The notes beneath the pieces were generated by a model. The model was not told the origin of the DNA, made no database searches, and saw only the letters and a list, made by a program, of their open reading frames with translations. The position numbers were made by a program, and so were the translations under genes. A stretch of 8,481 nt of DNA from an uncultured Pseudomonadota bacterium (GTDB lineage Bacteria; SAR324; NAC60-12), in NCBI GenBank assembly GCA_913052275.1, contig CAJXDX010000069.1, positions 1 through 8,481 on the forward strand. Direction: 5' to 3'. Below are positions 7,370 through 8,481 of this stretch, piece after piece; positions within the stretch are counted from its first letter, which is position 1; each line of letters starts with the position of its first letter.

Positions 7370-8481
7370 ATGGAAATATTAATTCTCGGAGGAGGGGTTG
7401 CAGGAATTTCAACCGCATATCAACTGCTGAAGGATGGGCATCAAGTGACTGTAATCGATCGTGATCATCCCGGTACAGGTGGAGCAAGTTTCGGAAATGC
7501 CGGGCTTATTGCGGTAGGGCATTCCATTGCCTGGGGTTCTCCCAAGGCACTTAAACTCTGGTTCAAAACATTATTTCATGATCATCCTGTCTTCAGGATG
7601 AATCTGCGTTTGGACCCGCAATTGATTCGCTGGGGATTGAAGTTTATTGCCCAGTGTACAAACTCCAGGGCAGTCCAGAACTCACTGGATAAACACAGAA
7701 TTTCCATGTACTCACAGAAAATTTTGAATCAGGTTGTTTCAGAAACAGGAATAAAATATGAACAAAATTCAAAAGGTCTGCTTTTTCTTTATCGAAATCA
7801 GCAGGCATTTGAAGAAGGAATTAAACATACCTTACTGCTTAAGGGTGCAGGACAAAGGCTGGAAACTGCTGATAAAGAACGTGTGCTGGAAATAATTCCT
7901 GAACTGGAAAGTTCAGAAGATCAAATTGCCGGCGGAATTTTTTCACCGGACGATGAGTCTGGGGACTCCAGAATATTTTGTGAACAGCTGATGGAAACCT
8001 GCAGGGGTATGGGAGGTACTTTTATGCAGGATGTAACAATAGAACGGCTAGAAGCATCTGGAGAGCTAATAAAGAGAGTTGTTACAAACAAGGGGGTTTA
8101 CACTGCTGATCGTTATGTGCTCTGTTTAGGTTCGTGGAGTCCGCTGCTGGTCAGGTCGTCACTGGGTATCCGGCTTCCTATTTATCCTGTCAAGGGCTAC
8201 TCCATCACAGTGCCTGTAGAAAATCATCATACACCACCGAGAATTGGGGGATTGCATGAAGAAGATTTCCTGGGATTTGCACCAATGGGAGATCATTTCA
8301 GGGTCAGTTCTGTCTCAGAATTTTCCGGATACGATGTTGGTCATACTCCGGAAGATTTTGATCACATCTTTGACTGTGCAAAAAAACTTTTTCCAAATGC
8401 AGGGAATTATGATAAAGCAAAATGCTGGTCAGGATTACGTCCAATGACTCCTGAAGGAACCCCGATTCTGGGCACGGGACC
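7370..8481 (+). CDS. DadA-like FAD-dependent amino-acid oxidoreductase, C-terminus cut by window edge
   Basis: I translated 370 codons from the ATG at 7370 to the right edge without a stop. The protein opens with the Rossmann FAD-binding signature LGGGVAG (6-12) and an acidic residue, D30, at the end of the second strand. These are followed by SFGNAGLI (40-47), where DadA proteins carry a similar flavin-contacting loop. Near the edge, CWSGLRPMTPEGTPILG (352-368) is the conserved C-terminal FAD-binding region of D-amino-acid dehydrogenases. About 45 to 60 residues are missing compared with DadA of about 430. Such DAO-family enzymes oxidise a D-amino acid or an N-substituted amino acid to an imine and pass electrons to the respiratory chain; the exact substrate (D-alanine, D-hydroxyproline or other) is not decidable here. 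The start is firm because an in-frame TAA (7367-7369) sits directly before the ATG. The leader is A-rich with no Shine-Dalgarno site. It is probably co-transcribed with the transporter 46 bases upstream. Confidence 0.9.
   Translation, partial: MEILILGGGVAGISTAYQLLKDGHQVTVIDRDHPGTGGASFGNAGLIAVGHSIAWGSPKALKLWFKTLFHDHPVFRMNLRLDPQLIRWGLKFIAQCTNSRAVQNSLDKHRISMYSQKILNQVVSETGIKYEQNSKGLLFLYRNQQAFEEGIKHTLLLKGAGQRLETADKERVLEIIPELESSEDQIAGGIFSPDDESGDSRIFCEQLMETCRGMGGTFMQDVTIERLEASGELIKRVVTNKGVYTADRYVLCLGSWSPLLVRSSLGIRLPIYPVKGYSITVPVENHHTPPRIGGLHEEDFLGFAPMGDHFRVSSVSEFSGYDVGHTPEDFDHIFDCAKKLFPNAGNYDKAKCWSGLRPMTPEGTPILGTG

Noticed and set aside
7116..7487. Minus-strand open frame across the transporter and oxidoreductase genes
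   Set aside because: It overlaps two well-supported genes on the other strand and shows no family motif.
1..8481. CRISPR arrays, tRNA or rRNA genes, insertion sequences, T-box or riboswitch leaders
   Set aside because: No regularly spaced repeats, tRNA-like cloverleaf, transposase or inverted-repeat ends were seen, and the intergenic gaps (77, 52 and 46 bases) are too short for a T-box leader.

Overview
The window looks like a stretch of bacterial chromosome from a Gram-negative-type organism of moderate to low GC. No plasmid, phage or insertion-sequence genes are seen. The evidence is a two-subunit (alpha2beta2) glycyl-tRNA synthetase, a PMT/ArnT-like membrane glycosyltransferase, and a DadA-like flavoprotein. 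I cannot place the lineage from sequence alone. A deltaproteobacterial or SAR324-like marine bacterium is possible but is only a guess.

Left part, minus strand (positions 6304 down to 1): four genes in one direction, probably one operon. In transcription order they are a 600-residue protein of unknown function, glyQ (glycyl-tRNA synthetase alpha), glyS (beta), and a multi-spanning glycosyltransferase that runs off the left edge. The unknown gene overlaps glyQ by 4 bases (stop and start share ATGA). The glyQ stop and the glyS GTG are 7 bases apart, and the glycosyltransferase starts 52 bases after glyS. Close packing suggests translational coupling.

Middle (6305 to 6381): a 77-base divergent intergenic region. 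It holds a candidate promoter for the minus-strand operon and a Shine-Dalgarno-like GGAG for the plus-strand gene.

Right part, plus strand: an EamA/DMT-family transporter, then after 46 bases a DadA-like FAD amino-acid oxidoreductase cut by the right edge. The pair could take up or export an amine or amino acid and oxidise it, but the substrate is unknown.

The item most worth a second look is the 600-residue protein. Read by eye it contains a CheY-like segment that keeps a phosphoacceptor-type Asp but has lost the acidic pair. It also has two more degenerate receiver-like segments and a PilZ-like segment, and it is translationally coupled to the glycyl-tRNA synthetase genes. That domain reading is inference and needs a profile or structure comparison.
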